A stretch of DNA of 52,511 bases from Salidesulfovibrio brasiliensis JCM 12178 (GTDB taxonomy: Bacteria > Desulfobacterota > Desulfovibrionia > Desulfovibrionales > Desulfovibrionaceae), in contig NZ_BBCB01000013.1 in the NCBI RefSeq assembly GCF_001311825.1, forward strand, positions 1-52,511, written 5' to 3'. The position numbers were made by a program, and so were the translations under genes. Positions within the stretch are counted from its first letter, which is position 1. Every line of letters starts with the position of its first letter. The notes beneath the pieces were generated by a model, which saw only the letters and a program-made list of their open reading frames with translations, was not told the origin of the DNA and did no database searches. This document shows, one piece after another, positions 8,307-22,047 of this stretch.

Positions 8307-9077
8307 TCACATGGTGGGGGTGATGTGCACCTCGGCCCCGGCCTTTTCAAAGAGATTTCTCCAGCGTTCCCGGTGTGCTGCGGTCTGAATTCCGGTCTTG
8401 TTGCGGCGCATGACGTAGTTGATGTCCACTTCCACGCCCGTGAGCGGTACAAGTTCCGGGCAGCCCGTGGACGCCGGATGTACCACCTTCGATGTGGAAT
8501 AGTCCGAACAGTTGGGCGAGTTCTGGAGCATGTCGGAAAAGACGACCATGCGCCGGTGGCCCACCTTGTCGCAGAACTTGTGCCACTCTGCGATGCGGTT
8601 GACGGTCTCGATGATAGGCGAAGCCGAGCTGGTGGGCCGGTTCCCGAGTCCGCTGCTCACCTCGCTGATCGGTTCAAGAAACTCCTTGTCGAACGCCTCG
8701 TGTTTGAGACGGTAGTTCTCGATCCATTCGTTCGCTTCCCGACCCGGATTTCGCACTGACAGGAGCGGCGTCACCGCGATGTCCGAATTGGCGTGAATGG
8801 CAAAAACGCTCACCGTCTCGCCCGGCTTGATGGTTTCCGGCAGGGTTTTCAGCATACTCTCCAGCCGTGCCACACAGCGCGCACTGAGGGTGTCGGTCTG
8901 GTCGATGAGAATGACCGTGTGCGAGGTCGGCACCACAAGGCTCGCAACCGCGTCGTTCTTCTTGATGGACTCGAAAAAAGCCGTGGCACCTCCAATGGTC
9001 GCCAGCGCAAGCAGAATGACCAGCACGGGCAGCACCTTGTCCTTCATCAAGCTGTGTTTCTTCCCGGACAGTCGCAT
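8307..9077 (-). CDS. Membrane-anchored VWA-like protein of unknown function
   Basis: A 256-residue protein with one N-terminal membrane segment (about residues 14-35), then a soluble part predicted outside the membrane. The soluble part opens with VILIDQTDTLS (55-65), a strand ending in an acidic loop as in the MIDAS of von Willebrand A domains, though the classical DxSxS is altered. A second strand, MVVFSDMLQNS (177-187), resembles another VWA metal-loop strand. Cysteines at 169, 190 and 206 could form disulfides. Its start overlaps the stop of the upstream coiled-coil membrane gene (TGATG), so the two are translationally coupled and probably act together. Function unknown; VWA is inferred from motif layout only. 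Confidence 0.6.
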   Translation of the reverse strand: MRLSGKKHSLMKDKVLPVLVILLALATIGGATAFFESIKKNDAVASLVVPTSHTVILIDQTDTLSARCVARLESMLKTLPETIKPGETVSVFAIHANSDIAVTPLLSVRNPGREANEWIENYRLKHEAFDKEFLEPISEVSSGLGNRPTSSASPIIETVNRIAEWHKFCDKVGHRRMVVFSDMLQNSPNCSDYSTSKVVHPASTGCPELVPLTGVEVDINYVMRRNKTGIQTAAHRERWRNLFEKAGAEVHITPTM

Positions 9078-10510
9078 CAGGCCGCCTCGTCCCAGAAGTC
9101 GTCCTCTTCTGTCCCGGCCTGCCCGGCCGGGCTTTCACACGCCTTTTCAAGCTCTTCAAAATACGCCGTCAGGCTGCTGGTTATCTCCTGCTCCGAGTCG
9201 AGGATCATGTCGATGGCGCGGTTGACCTCGCTGTCCACCGACTTGTTGCGGGTGTTGCACTCCTCAATGTCCAACCGCAGTTTGTCGAGATTGCAATCCA
9301 GCCTGATTTCCTTGCCCGGCAGCTCCGGCATGGTGTCGAAGTAGGCTGGCGCAGATGTCTTGCGGCTCTTGCGGTTGATATCCCGATATTCGGAAAGGAG
9401 CTGAACCATCAGGGACCTGACCGTCTCGGCAAGCCCGTTGAAGCCGTTCATCTCGTTGAGGCAAACATCCTCCAGCGAATCGGCCCGGTCTGCGCGGGTG
9501 AGCGCATCCCGCCCGTTGTTGCTCAATTCTTTGCGGATACCCGCCATGATATCCCGGCACCTGTTGCGGATGGCATCCTGTGCGCCCATGACCTCCTGAT
9601 TGGCTTTATCCCATGCCCGATGAATCCTGCCGTACATGGGGTAGCGGTCATCCCAGCCGAAACCCTTCCAGCCGGAAAGACCGCAGAAGGCAAGCCCCAC
9701 GATGAAAAGCGCAAAGGACTTGATGTCCAGAAATACCGAGAGGGGACGGTTGATGATGTTTTCCAGCGTCTTGCTCATGATGCCGGTCAGTTCCGGCGAG
9801 CCGGTCAGCCTGTAGTGGGCAAAGACGAAGTTGAAAATGATGGCGAAGACGATGCCGAAGCCGAGCACCCACTTGGCCACGGACTGGACAGTCGGATTCT
9901 TGCGATACCAGATGAACCGGCCCGGCAGCAGGCCGGTGAAAAAGCCGAAAAAGATGTTGGCCAGCGAAATGAAGATGGCCTCCGCCCAGCCGCCCACGAT
10001 GCCGTAGAGATTGGTCTTGGCCAGCATGTTGGCGTTGAGCACGGACTCCAGCACCAGCACCACGGTGAGCAGCGCCACGGTCCAGATGCGGTTTTCCGGA
10101 TAATCCGGCGGGCGGTTGATCTTGTGGCGGGATTTGAAGACCTGCAACTCCACGGCCCGCTCGTTACGCATCTTCATGAGGTGCATCAGGTGCGGGGTCT
10201 CGGACTCCTTGAGATGGTGGATGTCGTTATCCAGCCGCTTCAGGGCGCGGTCAGCACGCACATCGCACGCGCCGTTACCACCCATGAGGGTACGCTTGTG
10301 GTCTGCAAGGCGTTCCTCGGCGGCAACGCGCTCGGTGCGCAGAATGTCCACGCAGTCGTTGACGATACCCTGTTCAGTGGAGCTGAGCGTGGTCTGGTCG
10401 CTGGCCGGGGACTGGTTGCCCCCGTCATACGAAGCGTTTTCCCGGATCAGGTCCCGATACTGTTCCGATTTGAGCCGCTCAAGGCTCTTTCTCGCACTTG
10501 GCTTGGACAT
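9077..10510 (-). CDS. Multi-pass coiled-coil membrane protein of unknown function
   Basis: A 477-residue protein. Residues 45-130 are charged, heptad-like helix. Hydrophobic segments at about 142-162, 170-197, 211-231 and 260-280 are likely membrane helices. After a distinctive GWDDRYPMYG segment (285-294), the C-terminal 180 residues return to charged helix. This soluble-TM-soluble design, with a coupled VWA-like partner, recalls membrane-bound sensor or scaffold complexes, but I recognise no family. AGGGGG lies just before the ATG. An AT-rich 86-base gap separates it from dtd and probably holds its own promoter. It forms a two-gene unit with the VWA-like gene, closed by a terminator. Confidence 0.6.
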   Translation of the reverse strand: MSKPSARKSLERLKSEQYRDLIRENASYDGGNQSPASDQTTLSSTEQGIVNDCVDILRTERVAAEERLADHKRTLMGGNGACDVRADRALKRLDNDIHHLKESETPHLMHLMKMRNERAVELQVFKSRHKINRPPDYPENRIWTVALLTVVLVLESVLNANMLAKTNLYGIVGGWAEAIFISLANIFFGFFTGLLPGRFIWYRKNPTVQSVAKWVLGFGIVFAIIFNFVFAHYRLTGSPELTGIMSKTLENIINRPLSVFLDIKSFALFIVGLAFCGLSGWKGFGWDDRYPMYGRIHRAWDKANQEVMGAQDAIRNRCRDIMAGIRKELSNNGRDALTRADRADSLEDVCLNEMNGFNGLAETVRSLMVQLLSEYRDINRKSRKTSAPAYFDTMPELPGKEIRLDCNLDKLRLDIEECNTRNKSVDSEVNRAIDMILDSEQEITSSLTAYFEELEKACESPAGQAGTEEDDFWDEAA

Positions 10511-10596
10511 TCGACCCCCTTTGCGTCCATCTTATACTGGGAGTCGAATATCTATTATCTGTTCAATATAAAATCAAGCGTATTATTGTCGGGTAT

Positions 10597-11061
10597 CTAC
10601 ATCTCATCCGAATCAAGCGTGATGGTTACCGGACCCCAGTTGGTGAAATCCAGAAACATTTCAGCGCCGAAAACGCCGGTTTCCACCGCTGCTGGCGCGC
10701 TGGCGCGCAGGTCTTCGACAAAGCGTTCAAAAAGGGTATCCGCCAACTCCGGAGGGCAGGCTCCGGTAAAGGAAGGACGCCGTCCCTTGCGACAATCCGC
10801 ATAGAGCGTGAACTGGGAGACCAGCAACAGGTCTCCGCCAACGTCGGAAAGGCTCAGGTTGAATTTGCCTGCGTCGTCCGTGAAAATGCGAAGATTGATC
10901 AGCTTGTCTATAATCTTCTTCCAGACCGGGGAGCCGGGCAGGTCTTCGCCGTCCTCGCGGCCGAACCCGGCCAGCACCATCAGCCCCTTGCCGATCTCGC
11001 CCACGGTTTCACCGTCCACAACAACCTTGGCGTCTGTGACGCGCTGGATGACGAGCTTCAT
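10597..11061 (-). CDS. D-aminoacyl-tRNA deacylase
   Basis: The 154-residue protein matches DTD in length and landmarks: the N-terminal MKLVIQRV strand, SQFTLYAD (about 82-89) with the catalytic-pocket Thr, and a C-terminal NWGPVT where the family carries the Gly-cisPro motif that rejects L-amino acids. Most bacterial copies read NDGPVT here; the Trp is a small departure. The enzyme frees tRNA from wrongly attached D-amino acids and glycine. The ATG directly follows the queD stop codon (TAGATG), so it is translated from the same mRNA as queD and the MazG-like gene. Confidence 0.93.
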   Translation of the reverse strand: MKLVIQRVTDAKVVVDGETVGEIGKGLMVLAGFGREDGEDLPGSPVWKKIIDKLINLRIFTDDAGKFNLSLSDVGGDLLLVSQFTLYADCRKGRRPSFTGACPPELADTLFERFVEDLRASAPAAVETGVFGAEMFLDFTNWGPVTITLDSDEM

Positions 11062-11445
11062 CTAGACCTCCCGGTACGTGGCCTTGGAGGACGCCTTCTC
11101 GGACACCGAAACCGAGGCCAGACGGACATTTTCAGGCAACCGCGGAGCCAAGCCCCTGTATATGTGCATGGCGATGTTCTCCGAGGACGGATTGGACTCG
11201 GTAAATGCGTCCAGCTCGTTCAGGTGCCGGTGATCCAACTCGGAGAGCACTTCATCCGTAAGCTTCTTGAGCTCCTTGAAGTCCATGAGGTACTGCACCT
11301 TCTCGTCCAGCTTCTCCCCTTCCACGTTCACTTCCACGCCGAAATTATGCCCGTGCATCCGCTCACACTTGCCGCCGTAATTTCGCAGCTGGTGGGATGC
11401 GGAAAAATCCCGGGTTATGGTCAGTGTCCAGATTCCCTTACCCAT
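11062..11445 (-). CDS. 6-carboxy-tetrahydropterin synthase QueD
   Basis: A 127-residue member of the 6-pyruvoyl-tetrahydropterin synthase family. The SASHQL segment (about 15-20) and the MHGH pair (about 30-33) supply the three zinc-binding histidines, and the Cys of GGKCERMHGH is the catalytic cysteine. DHRHLNE (about 70-76) and a final glutamate also fit. QueD makes 6-carboxy-tetrahydropterin, an early step in queuosine biosynthesis; queA, acting late in the same pathway, lies at 26.7 kb. The ATG overlaps the end of the MazG-like gene by 8 bases and dtd follows without a gap. A closely related PTPS role cannot be excluded. Confidence 0.88.
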   Translation of the reverse strand: MGKGIWTLTITRDFSASHQLRNYGGKCERMHGHNFGVEVNVEGEKLDEKVQYLMDFKELKKLTDEVLSELDHRHLNELDAFTESNPSSENIAMHIYRGLAPRLPENVRLASVSVSEKASSKATYREV

Positions 11446-11809
11446 TGTCGTTCTCCTCGTATTCGTCGCGCAGCCTGAGCGTTCCGCGGACCATGTCCGC
11501 AGGATACTTGCGCGCGTTGGCGTCACATTTTCTCATGGCGCAGTCCACCAGATCAATATCCAGTTCGTCCGCGATCCTGACCAGATACAACAACACGTCG
11601 GCCATTTCCGAGCCGATGCGCTCCCGTTTCCCGGGAGATGGGTCACGGCTCTCTTCCGAGCCAAGCCACTGCATCTCGGCAGCCAACTCTCCGGCCTCGC
11701 CGCACAGGGCCATGGCAAGATTCTTGGGCGTCTGATAGGGCTGCCATTCCCGCTCCTCCACGAAGCGGCGCATCCGGGCCGTGAGTTCCTGTAACGAGTC
11801 GTTTTTCAT
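11438..11809 (-). CDS. MazG-like nucleotide pyrophosphohydrolase
   Basis: A 123-residue protein. The segment ALCGEAGELAAEMQWL (about 34-49) and EMADVLLYLVRIADELDID (about 69-87) supply the E-x-x-E and E-x-x-D metal-binding motifs of all-alpha NTP pyrophosphatases (MazG/RS21-C6 type). Such enzymes hydrolyse dCTP or modified nucleotides to keep the pool clean. It is the first gene of a three-gene unit with queD and dtd, divergent from the cardiolipin synthase. No strong ribosome-binding site precedes the ATG at 11809. The preferred nucleotide is not predictable. Confidence 0.85.
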   Translation of the reverse strand: MKNDSLQELTARMRRFVEEREWQPYQTPKNLAMALCGEAGELAAEMQWLGSEESRDPSPGKRERIGSEMADVLLYLVRIADELDIDLVDCAMRKCDANARKYPADMVRGTLRLRDEYEENDNG

Positions 11810-11893
11810 GCGCCGGATGATGGTCCCGCCGAACGGCTTTGTCAAACGCTTGCGACCGTTTCCTTTCCCGCAGCAATCTGGTAGGGGAAAGCC

Positions 11894-13330
11894 ATGGAAT
11901 CCTCCATGCTTCTGATTCTTGCCGGTCTCTTCTGGACCACCGTGGAAGTCCTCGGGATCTGGACGGCCATCCGTGCCGTGCGCGACACCCGGACCTCGCA
12001 GGGGGCCATCGCGTGGGCGCTGTTCCTCGTGACCACCCCGCTGGTGGGCGTGCCGCTCTACTGGGTGTTCGGCCGCAGCAAGTTCAACGGTTATGTCGAA
12101 GCCATGCGCGTGGCCCGCGAAGAATACGACCGCATTTCGGACGGCCGCAACCAGCTCCCGACACCGGCGACGCCCTTTGAGCGCGAAGACGCGGACCATG
12201 CCCGTTGCGTGTTCGAACACCTCGCCGGGCTGCCTTTCCTGCCGGATAACGACCTTGAGCTTCTGGTGGACGGACAGATCACGTTCGGGGCCATCTTCGA
12301 CGCCATCAGGCAGGCAGAGAGCTACGTGCTCATCCAGTTCTTCATCGTGCATGACGACCGGCTCGGTAATCGCCTGAAGAACCTGCTGATCGAAAAGGCT
12401 TCGCAGGGCCTGACCATTCGTTTTCTCTACGACGAGGTAGGATGCCGAAAAACGCCCTCAAGCTATTGGAAGAGCCTGCGTGAGGCCGGGGTTCACGTTT
12501 ACCCCTTCCTGTCCACCAGAGGCCGGGGAAACCGCTTTCAGCTCAACTTCCGCAACCACCGCAAGATCGTCATCGTGGACGGGCACACATCCTTTGTGGG
12601 TGGTCACAACGTGGGTGACGAGTACGTGGGGCAGGACCGACGCTTCGGGCACTGGCGCGATACGCACATCCGGTGCAGCGGGCCTGCAGTGCTCGGGGTG
12701 GAACTCAACTACGCCAAAGACTGGTACTGGGCCACCGGAACCGTGCTGGACATGACATGGGTCATTCCCGGCCCGCGCGGAACGGCCGGGGCGCTCGCCC
12801 TCGGCACCGGACCGGCCGACCCCGTGGAAAGCTGCTCGCTCATGTTCGTGCGGGCAATCAACGCCGCACGGGAGCGCATCTGGATCGCCAGCCCGTACTT
12901 CGTGCCCGACTCCTCCGTCATAAAGGCGCTCCAACTCGCGGCCCTGCGCGGCGTGGACGTGCGCATCCTCATCCCCCAGAAGCCGGATCACAAGGTCGTC
13001 TGGCTGGCCGGATTCGCCGCTCTCAAGGACCTGCACATGGACAACATCCGCGTGTACCGCTACAGGCGGGGCTTTCTGCACCAGAAGGTCTTTCTCTGCG
13101 ATGATTTCCTGTGTGGCGTGGGCACGGCCAACCTCGACAACCGCTCGTTCCGGCTGAACTTCGAGATCACCATGCTCGTGGAGGACAAGGGATTCTGCGG
13201 GCAGATTCGCGAAATGTTCGAAAAGGATTTCACCGACTGCATCGAGACCGGGCCGGACGAGTATGACCGTACCAGCACACCGTTCAAGGTTCTGGTGAAA
13301 ATCGCACGGCTGCTCTCCCCCATCCTCTAA
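11894..13330 (+). CDS. Cardiolipin synthase (phospholipase D family)
   Basis: The 478-residue protein has two N-terminal membrane helices (about 5-25 and 38-60, the PLDc_N region) and two HKD motifs: HRKIVIVDG (about 224-232) and HQKVFLCDD with GTANLDNRSFRLNFE following (about 397-425). Both motifs are intact, so it should join two phosphatidylglycerol molecules into cardiolipin at the inner membrane. A stretch like AGGGGAAAG precedes the ATG at a normal distance. It is divergent from the MazG-queD-dtd unit. No other lipid gene lies next to it. Confidence 0.92.
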   Translation: MESSMLLILAGLFWTTVEVLGIWTAIRAVRDTRTSQGAIAWALFLVTTPLVGVPLYWVFGRSKFNGYVEAMRVAREEYDRISDGRNQLPTPATPFEREDADHARCVFEHLAGLPFLPDNDLELLVDGQITFGAIFDAIRQAESYVLIQFFIVHDDRLGNRLKNLLIEKASQGLTIRFLYDEVGCRKTPSSYWKSLREAGVHVYPFLSTRGRGNRFQLNFRNHRKIVIVDGHTSFVGGHNVGDEYVGQDRRFGHWRDTHIRCSGPAVLGVELNYAKDWYWATGTVLDMTWVIPGPRGTAGALALGTGPADPVESCSLMFVRAINAARERIWIASPYFVPDSSVIKALQLAALRGVDVRILIPQKPDHKVVWLAGFAALKDLHMDNIRVYRYRRGFLHQKVFLCDDFLCGVGTANLDNRSFRLNFEITMLVEDKGFCGQIREMFEKDFTDCIETGPDEYDRTSTPFKVLVKIARLLSPIL

Positions 13331-13661
13331 TACCGGCCGCTGTTTTTCTCGGTGAATTCAAGCCCGCGCTTTTCTGCGCATCAAGCCAAAAAGACGACAC
13401 CCAGCGACCTCGGATTGAGCTTCCCGAAGGCAAAACATCGATCCTGAAAAACTCTATAATTTTTTCAACAACCCGGAAAAACTGTTTTTCAGTCAGAGCA
13501 GTCTTGCGGCCATTGGTTGAGCGTCCTGCAACCATCACCCGCTGACAGGAACGGTGCCATCAGTTCCGACCAACTGCTTTTCGCAATGTATTTTCAAGGA
13601 AATGCGGTTTTGAAAAAGTCCCCGGGGCAACCGGATTGGTTGCGTGCTTCCCGAAAACAAT
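13331..13661. other. Intergenic region without a supported gene
   Basis: About 330 bases between two convergent units. There is a small GCAACC/GGTTGC hairpin at 13627-13643 and a GAAAAAC/GTTTTTC inverted repeat near 13478-13494. A short minus-strand reading frame at 13284-13538 overlaps the end of cls and shows no recognisable domain, so I do not call it a gene. Confidence 0.4.
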
Positions 13662-13681
13662 GAGGCCGCTTTTGCGGCCTC
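13662..13681 (-). terminator. Terminator of the dnaA-gyrA-lipoprotein run
   Basis: GAGGCCGC and GCGGCCTC form a perfect 8-bp stem with a 4-nt loop, 7 bases beyond the stop of the TPR lipoprotein. The minus-strand side continues ATTGTTTTC. It may also work on the plus strand, where TTGTTT follows. Confidence 0.8.
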
Positions 13682-13687
13682 TTGTTT

Positions 13688-14476
13688 CTACTGCAGACTC
13701 TTCAGACGGCTCTTGATGACCATGGGGTTCGGATAGGTATCCTTGATGGATTCCAGAAGCTCCCTGGCCTTGTCGTATTCGTTGTTGTGTTCGTGCATGT
13801 CGGCGAGAATGAGGATGCCCATGGCCTTGAGCTCCTCGGAAGCCTCATCGATGGAAAGCAGCTGGCTCACGGCGCGTTTCACCTGCGTCCAGCTGTAAAT
13901 CAGGCTGTAACTCTGGGCCAGCTCGTACAGACACTGGGCCCGCTCTTCGGGTATGGCCGCAATCTTCACGCAGGAATCCAGCGTCTCAAGCACCAGATCA
14001 TAGCTGCCGAGTTGCCGGTACAGCCGGGCAAGACGTATCTGGATGGGCACCATCCTGTCCGGCATGCCCTGCGCCAGACGCAGAGCCTTTTCATAGGAGT
14101 CGAGCGCCTTGTCCCTGTTGCCGAGCTGCTGGTAAAGTTGGCCGAGCCGGAACATGATGCTGCTCGCGTCGGCCTTGTCCGAACTCTGCTCCAGATACAT
14201 GGCCTCAAGCAGCGCCACGGAGCGATCAAGATCGCCCTTGATGTTCAGCGCGATGTCAAGAAGCCTGCTCCAGGCCTCCTTGCGGTGGTTTCCCTGAGGC
14301 GCGAGTTGAAGATACCGTTCGTATCCTGCCTCGGCCTCAAGGAAAAACCCGTTGTCAAAGCTCTTTCGAGCCTTGACGATATCCTCTTCCCCGGGGTCGC
14401 TTCCGTTGCCGCACCCGGTCAGGACCAGGAGAAAAAGGGCCAGCACGAGGCTGGCCGCTTTGAATCGTCCGGTCAC
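13688..14476 (-). CDS. TPR-repeat outer-membrane-type lipoprotein
   Basis: A 262-residue protein with a lipoprotein signal: charged start, hydrophobic core and a VLTGC lipobox, so Cys22 should be lipidated. The mature part is a chain of about five tetratricopeptide-like helix pairs, for example RLGQLYQQLGNRDKALDSYEKAL (about 109-131). TPR lipoproteins usually scaffold envelope assembly complexes; the partner here is unknown. The GTG start has AAGGA 6 bases upstream and lies just beyond the gyrA stop, so it is read from the gyrA message. A terminator follows, making it the last gene of the origin operon. Confidence 0.85.
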   Translation of the reverse strand: MTGRFKAASLVLALFLLVLTGCGNGSDPGEEDIVKARKSFDNGFFLEAEAGYERYLQLAPQGNHRKEAWSRLLDIALNIKGDLDRSVALLEAMYLEQSSDKADASSIMFRLGQLYQQLGNRDKALDSYEKALRLAQGMPDRMVPIQIRLARLYRQLGSYDLVLETLDSCVKIAAIPEERAQCLYELAQSYSLIYSWTQVKRAVSQLLSIDEASEELKAMGILILADMHEHNNEYDKARELLESIKDTYPNPMVIKSRLKSLQ

Positions 14477-14478
14477 TG

Positions 14479-16911
<2,433 letters not shown>

Positions 16912-16935
16912 GATTGTGTCTGCCTTTTCCGGTGA

Positions 16936-19329
<2,394 letters not shown>

Positions 19330-20498
19330 TTATGCGTTTTCCTCGGTGTAGTAGGTCTCTTCCTGAATCATCATGGGCATGACAATGACCTGGTAGTCGG
19401 GATCGTCCTCGCCGGTAATGCCGCAGGGAGCTTCGGCGCCGGTCAGGGTGAACGTCACGGTTTCCGAATTGAAGTGGTTCAGAATCTCTATGAGGTTGCG
19501 GGTGGGGAACGCGATGCGCTCCATCTCGCCCGAGTATTCCGCGTCCAGCGCCTCGCGCGCCGTGCCCGTGTCCTGTCCCTGCGCATGGACCGTCACTTCG
19601 GTCGGGGAGAAGCTGAAATACGCGCAGCGGTTGGAATCGGTGTTGAACAGATGAATGCGGCCGAGCGCGTCCACCAGATCGGCCCGCTTGACCTTGAGCT
19701 TGCAGACGTCGTCGTCCCCCAGCTTGGCAAGGAAGCTGTGGTAGTTCGGATACTGGTAGTAGGACAGCGGCAGGGTGAAGGCCTCGCGCTTGTCCCCGGT
19801 GCGGAAGAACAGGCGCTTCTCGGAGATGTTCATCTCGATCTCCTCGCGCTCAGCCACTTCTTCAGCTCGGCAAGATACTTGCGCTGAATAAGCACCCCTT
19901 CCTCGGGAAGCATGGAGTGGATGTCGTCATTGACGAACCGGAACATGGCGAACTGGTGCCCGTTCAGGCCGCAGACCTCGATGATCCGCTCACCTGCATC
20001 CTCGCGAGGAGCCATGTACAGGCAGGCGATGGCTTCCATGGAGTCCTCTTCGGAGATGCAGAAAGCCAGCTTGTCGATCATCTCGTCCAGAAAATCGCCG
20101 GACCAGAATACCGAGCCTTCCTCAGGGAAGGTGGAGAACTTCTGGAACCACTCAGGGTCGTTCACAGGGAACTTGTACTTTCTGGAGCCCTGCTCCACCA
20201 GCACGTTCTGATTCTCGCCGTCGGTCTTGATCACCAGCTCGCCCTGATCGCCGCGAAGCTGACGAACCAGATCATAGAAAGCGCGCCCCTGCACGCCCGC
20301 AAGACCGTCCTCGGTGATCTCCGCGGGGTACGAGCCGAGAAACTCCAGATTGGAGTCCGTGGACATGATGTTCAGGGCACCGTTCTCGCAGTTCAGCCAA
20401 ATCGTCCTCAGAAAGGCCGCGCCCGTCTTGGCCGGGATGATGTTGGCCGATTTCTGCAAGCCTTCGATGATTTCATCCCTGTTCACTTTTAAAAACAT
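19330..20498 (-). CDS. DNA polymerase III beta subunit (sliding clamp), frameshifted as sequenced
   Basis: The first 218 residues (reading from 20498) and the last part (to 19330) together make a clamp of about 389 residues, but the frame breaks near 19851. Adding one G on the minus strand (CTGAGCGC to CTGGAGCGC) joins LAELKKWL to EREEIEMNISEKRLFF without loss. The first part shows NRDEIIEGLQKSANII and the RAFYDLVRQL segment; the end has YQVIVMPMMI, the usual clamp C-terminal motif. DnaN tethers polymerase III to DNA and is essential, so a true frameshift is unlikely unless another copy exists. It lies between dnaA and gyrB with the gyrB start abutting its stop. Confidence 0.93.
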
Positions 20499-20587
20499 AT
20501 TGAATTACTCCTTCATAGAAGGTTTAGTATTCTCTGTAGCCATGTTACCAACTCTCATAATACGCTGATATATTGGTTAAAAATAAT

Positions 20588-20660
20588 GACACTCAAAGTG
20601 ACCGCTCATGAACTGTCCGAACACTTTTTCGGCTTTGATCACTGTCCGGCACTGTGGCGA
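20588..20660. repeat. Element shared with the GT39 upstream region, copy A
   Basis: A 17-base identity (20603-20619, with 40123-40139) is embedded in a longer similarity: GACACT about 15 bases before it and an ACTGTGG-CGAC end about 40 bases after it. This copy lies between dnaN and dnaA and runs into the last codons of dnaA. It contains two ACTGTCCG repeats. Confidence 0.45.
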
Positions 20661-21946
20661 CATTTATTCTTCAGCATTTTCAACATTTGGTTCAAACTGC
20701 TATCATCTTCCCGTAATTGTTTTACTTTTTTAACAGAGTACAGGACCGTGCTGTGGTCCTTTCCACCAAACGCGCGGCCAAGGGCCGGGTAGGAGATATT
20801 CAGCAACTCCCTGCACAGGTACATGGCCACCTGCCTTGCCTGAGCAACCGGCTGGTGCCGCTTTGAGCCAACAAGATCGCGCACGTTGATGTTGAAGTGG
20901 TCACCCACCACGGACATGATCTGTTTGGGCGTCAGCTCATCATGCGCTTTTTCCTCGGTGTTGTTCAGTATGTGCTCAAAGTCCTTCTGAGAGAGGTCCT
21001 TGTGCACAAGCTCCCGGAACGCGAAAAGCTTGAGCAGGATTCCCTGAAGGTACCGGAAGTCGGAAAACCGCTGCCCGAGCGTGAGAATCTGCTCTTTCGA
21101 GAGCGGCAGTTTCTTGTCCCTGCACTGCTGCTGAATGTACCCTATGCGGATTTCAAGGTCCGGCTCCTTGAGCGTGACCACAAGCCCCCAGCCGAGACGC
21201 GACTGCAGGTTGGGCTCAAGGAAATCAAGACTTGATACCTTATCCCGGCACCCGATGACCATCTGTTTTCTGTTGTCGTAGAAATGGTTGAATATATTTA
21301 TGATTTCACGCTGCATGGCCGGATACGCCCGGATTTGCTGGAAATCGTCGATGAACATGAAATCGTGCTCGAACAGGTGGTTTCTGGCCCGGATTGCATC
21401 CCCGCCGAAACGGACGTTGAACAACGTATGCAGCTCATCCAGATTGGAAAGGTAGATGGTGGAGCTGTCATGGCGCTTGCTGATCTCGTTGGCCACGGCC
21501 TTGAGCAGGTGCGTCTTGCCCGAGCCGTTCGGGCCGCAGATGATGAACGGATTGAAGAGTGATCCCGACTGCTTGGCAACCTCGCGGGCCGAGGCGAGCG
21601 GGAAGTAGTTCTTTTTGTTGATCAGAAACGTGTCGAAACTGAACTGGCTGTCAAAAGGAAAGTCTATCTTTTTTGTGACCGGTTTGCCCGGTGTAACCGT
21701 CCCGGTACCGATCGATCCGCCGTTGGAATAACGAACCAGATACCCCGCACCCAGAAACAGGTTGAGCTGCGCCTCGAAGCGGTCCTGAATGGATCCTTCA
21801 AACCACTGGGCGAAAAACTGGTGGGGAAAATCCACCGTAACCGTCTTGTTCTCGGCCGAAACGGCCAGTTTCAGAGGGTCGAACCAGCGTGCAAGCTCTT
21901 CTTCCGAGCAGGTTTTTTTGAAGTGTTCGCGAAGGGCCTGTTTCAC
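20639..21946 (-). CDS. Chromosomal replication initiator DnaA
   Basis: 435 residues in the standard four-domain order. Domain I opens with EEELARWFDPLKL. The AAA+ domain has Walker A GPNGSGKTHL (about 138-147), Walker B FMFIDDFQQI and the sensor/arginine-finger segment LQSRLGWGLVV. Domain IV has the DNA-binding signature RQVAMYLCRELLNISYPALGRAFGGKDHSTVLYS. The GTG start has no clear ribosome-binding site, but domain I is complete from it. Several Walker residues depart from the usual GGVGLGKTH and LLIDDIQF. A good promoter and a DnaA box lie just upstream, which fits autoregulation. The origin is likely here or in the dnaA-dnaN gap. Confidence 0.96.
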   Translation of the reverse strand: MKQALREHFKKTCSEEELARWFDPLKLAVSAENKTVTVDFPHQFFAQWFEGSIQDRFEAQLNLFLGAGYLVRYSNGGSIGTGTVTPGKPVTKKIDFPFDSQFSFDTFLINKKNYFPLASAREVAKQSGSLFNPFIICGPNGSGKTHLLKAVANEISKRHDSSTIYLSNLDELHTLFNVRFGGDAIRARNHLFEHDFMFIDDFQQIRAYPAMQREIINIFNHFYDNRKQMVIGCRDKVSSLDFLEPNLQSRLGWGLVVTLKEPDLEIRIGYIQQQCRDKKLPLSKEQILTLGQRFSDFRYLQGILLKLFAFRELVHKDLSQKDFEHILNNTEEKAHDELTPKQIMSVVGDHFNINVRDLVGSKRHQPVAQARQVAMYLCRELLNISYPALGRAFGGKDHSTVLYSVKKVKQLREDDSSLNQMLKMLKNKCRHSAGQ

Positions 21947-22009
21947 GTTTTATCCGATGTGCAGTTGATGATTGTTCAAGTGTTTGTTTTTATTGCTGTT
22001 TAAACTACG

Positions 22010-22018
22010 TTATTCACA
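22010..22018 (+). promoter_or_regulatory. DnaA box
   Basis: TTATTCACA matches the TTATNCACA consensus exactly. It lies between the dnaA promoter and the dnaA start, in the AT-richer 240-base gap before the DUF39 gene. Looser matches (TGTGGAACC, TGTGAGTTA) occur within 40 bases. Confidence 0.7.
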
Positions 22019-22047
22019 GGGGTTCCACATGATTCGATCAGCTGTGA

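Noticed and set aside
13284-13538. An 84-residue minus-strand frame between cls and the TPR lipoprotein
   Set aside because: It overlaps the end of cls, has no ribosome-binding site I can see and no domain.
21939-21948. Half of a parS site (TGTTTCACGT) at the dnaA start
   Set aside because: Only one half is present and it overlaps the dnaA start codon. Chance is the simplest explanation.
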